This document shows, in pieces, positions 58,380-64,000 of a stretch of DNA of 64,000 nt. Each line of letters begins with the position of its first letter. Within the stretch, counting starts at the first letter, position 1. The notes beneath the pieces are model-generated. The model was not told the origin of the DNA and did no database searches. It saw only the letters and a program-made list of their open reading frames with translations. This DNA comes from Ancylostoma caninum (taxonomy: Eukaryota > Nematoda > Chromadorea > Rhabditida > Ancylostomatidae). The stretch covers positions 434,001-498,000 of the forward strand of contig JBAJFG010000009.1 in assembly GCA_037903475.1 (NCBI GenBank), written 5' to 3'. The translations under genes were made by a program, and so were the position numbers.

Positions 58380-58662
58380 CCAAAATGCTCAGTTGCACCA
58401 TTTCAAAGTCCCATCTATCCACCAATTCAAATCTTAGGATGCTGGATCACGTAAATTGCATATTTCTCATTCCTAATTCACAAGATATCCAAGAACACCC
58501 TCATCTCCCGTTTGTTGGTTTTAACCTACTTAGTTGCGAAATGTTCAAGTTCATGTTTTTTTTTCTTTCAAGTTTGGTTCTGAGTTATTTGCATCTTCCT
58601 AGTTTCACTTCAATTTACGGCCTTGCTGTTATTGAAATAAATAAATAAATAAATAAAAGACA
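58380..58662 (+). mobile_element. LINE 3' fragment with AAAT tail
   Basis: A T-rich stretch is followed by GGCCTTGCTGTTATTGAAAT and a run of AAAT units ending near 58660, the same plan as the LINE ends at 4150 and 10369. No reverse transcriptase sequence remains. Confidence 0.45.
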
Positions 58663-60681
58663 ACAAATTTGAAAACTGTAAGAAGTCGAAATTCGACTCG
58701 ACTTCGAGACATCGATATCGAGTTAATCGAATAACTCCACTTATTTATTCCTTCCGGAGAAGTGCAGCTTCGACAATAGCTAAGAGCAAGAAAAAAACCC
58801 TTTACTTCCTAACTTGGGCATTTAGTCGCTTAATCTCTTTTTGCATTTTTGCAGTCTCATTCCTTGCCTCGCAGCTTTCTCCAGGATCAACGAGTAGAAA
58901 ACTGCGCCTCGTTGCAGTGCAACATTTCAGTATCCTCCCACAAATCGATGAAATGTTTGATTTCTGACGGATGCTGCTTTGATACACTCAGATCCGTCTC
59001 AGCCAAAACACTTACTCCTTGCCTTGTGATGTTTGAGGTATCAAGTTCGAGAAAACATCTATTCAGGCAACATCAGAGAAGAATCAACCGGGGTACTGCG
59101 GTAATGTAATACACGGGAGCTTAGGAGTGCCTCTGGCTCAAAGGAAATCTCAGTATAGAGGAAGCACCTGAACAGAAAATTTTAGCATCCTTACTAGGAA
59201 CGAATGAGTACCCTCCCGACTCCGTACTCCTCCCCGAGAGGACCCAGTTTGATTACAAGAATTATTCGAAAAAAAATCTTAGTCACTGATTAAAAATACG
59301 TGTAAAAAGTAGGCCCAACGCTTAAACGAGAGAACTTCAGCCGATTTCCCGTGGAATATGGGGCTGTCGATAGTCATCCGTAAACGTTGGTTGAAATTCT
59401 TCCATCTCACCAGTCGAGACTAATTGAAATTACTTGTTGCACATATTTGGAATCAAAAGCTCACTGTTTTCCGACTATCACGTTCAGAATTTTTGTCCCC
59501 TGGAAAGCGATGGAGGTCGCTGTCTGATTAATCCAGTAAAATCGGAACATAAGACTGAAACTATGTTTGGAGGTGTCTGAACGTCGACCTGTTCCACTAT
59601 ACTGTACTTCAACCCGTTTTATTTCGGTGTCAAATATTATCAAGCAATCAAGTGACAGTTGCGTCGCACTCCTTATCGAATGCAGGAATGAAAATCGTAA
59701 GTAAATATGGAAGATATAAGCAATTGCACTTAAAAACTAGGTATTCTTCAAGCGAAGCTATCCTGACGCCGCGAATGGCATTAGATGAGCGATGTGATCG
59801 TAATTTTATGCTAGCACAAGACTGATGGTGAAATGCTTGTGATTGTGTTAATTCATAAATAGGTTCTTGAAGTAGCAACAGATTGGCGCTTTGTGATGTT
59901 TTCTATAATAATAGTCACCCTTTGGAAACCACTAATGAGAATTGCATCACGAATTCGCTGCCACTATCAGCACAACTAGGTCAGCAGGTAAGACTACACC
60001 TTTTCGCTTTCACTCAAATAAACACTTCAGCTGGTAGAATTTTCCTTTGTATTTCATCCAATAACCATGCCTAGGACGTTGTTTCCCCTTAAATTTCAAC
60101 CAACGATGATGCCTAGAAACGCTCTGGTGCTCAAAGTGTATTGAAAGTCCAAAACAGGACTTTTTTCTCCTCTCAGCAACACTATCAAAGAAATCAGCGA
60201 AGGACATACTTTCAACAGCAAATCCAGAGACCAACTAGGGAATCGAAGTCCATATTACTCAACCAAAGACGCAATTACAGACCAACGAAACGGGAACACT
60301 CAAAAGCTTATCCCGTCTTAGTTCTGTGTTCTGGTCTGGCACTAATAACATGATGGCGGCAGTGAAAGGTGAAAATTTCAACGCAACACAGTCCACTGCA
60401 CTGACAGGTACATCTTGGCGATTAATCTGTGATTTGCGCCAAATTTTCGCAGGGAGTCAATACACTGGCTACAGGGAATTTTTAAAGAAGGCTATAGCTA
60501 GCGGTTTCATACTTCAAACCCGCTGCAGAGGGTGTAGACGAAGAACTATTTCCAAGGCGAGAAAAACCAAAAAAAAAACGAGGGAAATCTGCACGGTCTC
60601 ACGTTTAGCCCTTCGAAGACCACCCTACTCATCAAGGTGAACCAACGTCAGAGACCCACAGCCTATACTTATGATTTTTCC
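58663..60681. other. Intergenic, one possible terminal exon
   Basis: A minus-strand frame at 58802-58870 reads ARNETAKMQKEIKRLNAQVR to a stop and looks like a short coiled coil, possibly a terminal exon, but it has no partner exon. Otherwise nothing is supported. Confidence 0.25.
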
Positions 60682-60963
60682 TCAGGAAATGGTTCGATTC
60701 ATCAACACCTCTGGGCATTCATTGGAAGGATGCATAATCTCATACCCATAAGGATGACCATCCACAGATAACACCTGTGCATAGGTAACGACGCGAAACT
60801 TATCTACGGGTGTCAGGTAAAGGGCATATCTGGGTACGTTAACACCTTTACAATGGGTAATCTCAATGAGCATCCGAGCTTGGTAACTTTTGCTTTCGAA
60901 ACGCACTTCCACAAAAAGTACCTCTGCAATGTAACTGAACCACATCCTGGAATGAACAGCCAT
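60682..60963 (-). repeat. Diverged repeat, copy 2, open for 93 codons
   Basis: The minus frame contains ARMLIEITHCKGVNVPRYAL and YLTPVDKFRVVTYAQVLSVD, then GHPYGYEIMHPSNECPEV. It corresponds to the copy at 57387-57608. The open frame suggests a coding origin (gene duplicate or transposon gene), but I recognise no family. Confidence 0.45.
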
Positions 60964-62457
60964 GGCTTTCGATCTTTGCTCGCTCGTAAGCCGGCACAGA
61001 TCTCAGCGGAAGCACGACGGTGGCCATTCACAACAATGCGTAAACATTACGCAATTGTCACCGCCGGCAGTGACAGCTCTGAATGCCAACGGGCAGAGGT
61101 GATCGAACGCGATCAGGTGTGCTCGCCACCTAGTGGGTCGGAATTTAATGGCCACGAACAGATGATGATCAGGCACAGAGGAAATTGCTTCACTTGCGCC
61201 ACGATAAGGGACGAGGAGGCATTGCATAGCATAGGAATTTAAGCGAGACCTTTATATAATATAGTGGTCTACGAGGGAATATTTAGAGAATATCGGATGT
61301 TCCAGAACAATTAAAAAGGAAAGATTTTCAAATAAAAAAATCGACAGTTCGGAAATAGATGCGCGAGATATATTCGAACTGTTTTTCACATTTTCTCAAA
61401 GATGAGCAGCATCCAAAATCATTTTAAAAATCTCCAAATAAAATCACTATTTCTATTTTATCTCATCAAACACACTTTAAAAATCTGAGAGCGTAAGACA
61501 ACCTATAATAGCTCTTACGATTGTTTGTTCGAGAGAAATCCACTGAAAAAGAATTCCGGATTACTTCCTCCGATAAAGTGTCGGCCACAAAGTTCTGAAA
61601 GAGATGACGTATTTTTGCAGGTCTCAATGATGTAAGCAGTGATCTGATGACGGCAATACTCCTTCACTGATGTCGCAAGCGACGCACAAAAAAAGAGAAA
61701 CAGAGAACGTTCAAGCTTCCAGTGAGCACTCTCAGCATTATAAACATAAAAGCCTCCGGAACTGACCGCATTGATACAGCTGATATCCTTCTCTACTGTT
61801 TCATACCTCTGCACCGCTTCTTTTTAGCCCATAATTCTACTCATAGGCTACCAGCTGCCAGAAGGCATTTGTCGAGAAAATTGATGAATTAATCCGAGTT
61901 TTGTTGCCATATGTACTTCTGATCTTGTGTTATTACACTTGAGCCATCTCCATGTCATAGGTTCCAGCGGAAGTGCATTGCTAAAGGAATAGTTAGGCGC
62001 ACACCCATCAATTAATTCCGCTTGAACTTAATACATATACCGCTTATCGACTACACTTACATTCAAGTGCAATCCTGCACTATAAATTAGTAGTAGATAT
62101 AGAACAGAAATATCTCGATTACATCACAATCGAACTTAGCAAAAAGCGACTTCCATAAGATTTCCTGCTTTGCACCCGACGATTGACGGTGTATCCACAC
62201 TAAAATCAACCTGCCCACTAGGAATATTTTCACTAGACGATGCGACGCACAGTAGGAAGAAAAAAAATTGGATTTTATTACAGTATGACAAGCCATACTT
62301 TCCGAACGACATTTTTGCATGTTTCTGCATGACCAAAATCGTATTGAAAAAAAGCATTTCCTGAGAAGTGTAGAGAACAAAGTCAGGACATCTGGAAAAA
62401 ACCTACTTGAAATTAGCTCACATCTCACTCGATGGTGAAGTAAATCCATGTAATAGC
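60964..62457. other. Intergenic, nothing recognised
   Basis: Overlapping frames on both strands at 60853-61242 have no splice or family support. The rest is AT-rich. Confidence 0.25.
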
Positions 62458-62461
62458 TTAA

Positions 62462-62884
62462 AGGCAGCACTCACGGAAATTTTTGGGTTGAAGATTTCGC
62501 GGTATATCGGGGTTTTTAGGGACGATGAACTCATCGACAACGATGAAGTGGCGTGAAACACGTGAAAAAGCACTTGAAATGATAGCGGCATTTCATGTGC
62601 GTCCACAGCGCGGACGAGTGTTCCGCGATAAGTCCCGCCACAGGAGCCCGCAAATGGTACGAATTTCATAAAGAAGCCCCCGCTGAACCACATGCGCACA
62701 CCCTGTCAGCGGCGTTAGTTGGCGCGACGGAACCCTAATGTCCAGAGCGGCAGATGTGTCCACGGCAGTATTTTCGCAGGTAGGCGGCCATTCAAGGTGT
62801 TAAACTTACTGTTGCGGTTGTCCAGCGGCCGGCTACTTAGTAAGCGTCTCATTTGAGAACTGAAAATTTCCGTGAGTGCTGCCT
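62462..62884. mobile_element. MITE flanked by TTAA, same end as the 53.5-kb element
   Basis: The left end AGGCAGCACTCACGGAAATT is mirrored by the right end, with about 22 bases of terminal inverted repeat. TTAA lies directly outside both ends (62458-62461 and 62885-62888). It is 423 bp long, with a GC-rich interior and no transposase. It shares the terminal AGGCAGCA and the TTAA target with 53477-53939, but the interiors differ, so these are two subfamilies. Confidence 0.85.
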
Positions 62885-62888
62885 TTAA

Positions 62889-64000
62889 GATTTCAAAAAC
62901 TTTCGGTAGTGATTTCTTCAACTATAATCCTTTCATTACTTTCTATTCCTCTTAACTATAGCAAATCTCCCAGCCCAAACGATTTGAGCTTAAAGAACGT
63001 CTTATTCAATCATTTTGCACTTGGACAAACGTACTTTCGTTTCGACTGCACCAACAACGTCAAATACTATCGCTTCAAAAATTCCTGGGTATTGCACGCA
63101 TCGTCTGAGTCGAGAGGGATAAGTACACCCAGGTTAGCGCAGAACTGGCTCACGACCACCACTATAAAGAATACGCACTCGCGTCCAGTAATCAACTGGT
63201 TCTGCTCCTACAGCTAATTGTAAGTAGCACGTGGATTAGCGACGAATTTTGAAACTGATGATACCCAAAATTGAAAGAAAAACACGTTCCATGTTCCTTT
63301 TATCATCTGTGTACTTTCATTACCTTAATCCTACTCAGATCTTGCAATGAAGTTGAACGGTCTATCCAAGTTTACTATATCTCAGGACAAGGGAAGTAAC
63401 GCAACAGATGGCCTGTTCACCCTTGTCTTGTACTAGAAGATCGAGAGAGCAGACTCCTTTATTATCGTTCGTTTATGCATGGACCCATTCACTCTCCAGG
63501 ATACTATTTGTTCAAGTCTCAAACACTCGAGCGACAGAGTGTCTAATACGGGCTTACATGGAACTCTGAACTAATGTTGAGGTCATAATTTCACTAAAAC
63601 TTAAATCCTGAAACCAGGCAACATCAGCAGTCCAGACAGCTTCCAATCATGATTGATCACCACTCATTTTGAACGTAAAACTCCTTCGAGACGCTTCCAG
63701 CGCAAACTCTTCTCTTACGCCAATAAACATTTATCTGTTGATGTTATCCTCTCAGCGCTTCTTCTTCAAAGTAAATGTTTGGTCACGTAGATTTTCGCAA
63801 ATCACACGGGCTCTAATTCACCTCTTCGAGCAGTCAAAAAACGAATACGCCTCCAATTCGGTGAAGAAAAAGATGTTGGCGCAAACAGTTCCTTCCTCGT
63901 TGCACTCAAGTGCCTTCGGCCAAATGACGCACGCACCGAGCACCCGCGCGCCTCGCGCGGTGCTCACCCGCCACCTGACTGTTTGATGAGGTAAAAATAG
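62889..64000. other. Intergenic to window end
   Basis: A GC-rich patch (GCACCCGCGCGCCTCGCGCG near 63936) close to the window edge could be a promoter or first exon of a gene outside the window. No exon is supported. Confidence 0.3.

Noticed and set aside
1..64000. CRISPR array, bacterial-type operon or phage genes
   Set aside because: None seen. Repeats are tandem or inverted eukaryotic types and genes have introns.

Overview
The window looks like nuclear DNA of a nematode, most likely a clade V (strongylid or hookworm-type) parasite. The basis is the gene content: a nematode-type transthyretin-like secreted protein, an Srx-type serpentine chemoreceptor, a divergent tetraspanin and a CAMTA-type IQ-motif protein. 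These genes are cut into short exons (44 to about 210 nt) separated by small and large introns, and the space between them is full of decayed CR1-like and RTE-like LINEs, a tRNA-derived SINE and non-autonomous DNA transposons. There are no bacterial operons. Genes had to be assembled from exon pieces with GT/AG borders and matching phase, so most models are partial and the exact ends are inferred.

Layout. 0-10 kb: a MITE with CTCAGACA ends, an Srx-like receptor on the minus strand (1.5-3.5 kb), a LINE 3' fragment, a second 1.8 kb element with the same kind of ends, and a small predicted plus-strand gene near 7.1-7.6 kb. 10-16 kb: a CR1-like reverse transcriptase with a damaged catalytic box and an RTE-like reverse transcriptase with frameshifts. 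17.8-21.4 kb: a complete three-exon transthyretin-like gene on the plus strand; its large intron holds tRNA-like sequences and an inverted repeat. 21.9-23.6 kb: the 5' half (ORF1 plus endonuclease) of another CR1-like LINE. 24.66-24.95 kb: a SINE with 14-bp target duplications. 27.1-29.3 kb: an eight-exon tetraspanin on the minus strand. 30.9-31.6 kb and 36-40.7 kb: minus-strand exons of one or two proteins I could not name. 43.6-47.0 kb: the 3' part of a CAMTA-like gene, minus strand. 48-64 kb: mostly repeats, including a 42-bp TCGA-rich tandem repeat, a 116-bp tandem array inside a dispersed element, and two palindromic MITEs flanked by TTAA.

The genes do not form a common pathway. The recognisable ones act at the cell surface or outside the cell (receptor, tetraspanin, transthyretin-like protein) or in calcium-linked transcription (CAMTA). 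The most distinctive material is the set of structured non-autonomous elements: two MITE families each represented twice, a foldback element, the SINE whose tail repeats its own target site, and several diverged repeat pairs of unknown identity. No CRISPR array, prophage or novel defence-type system is visible.
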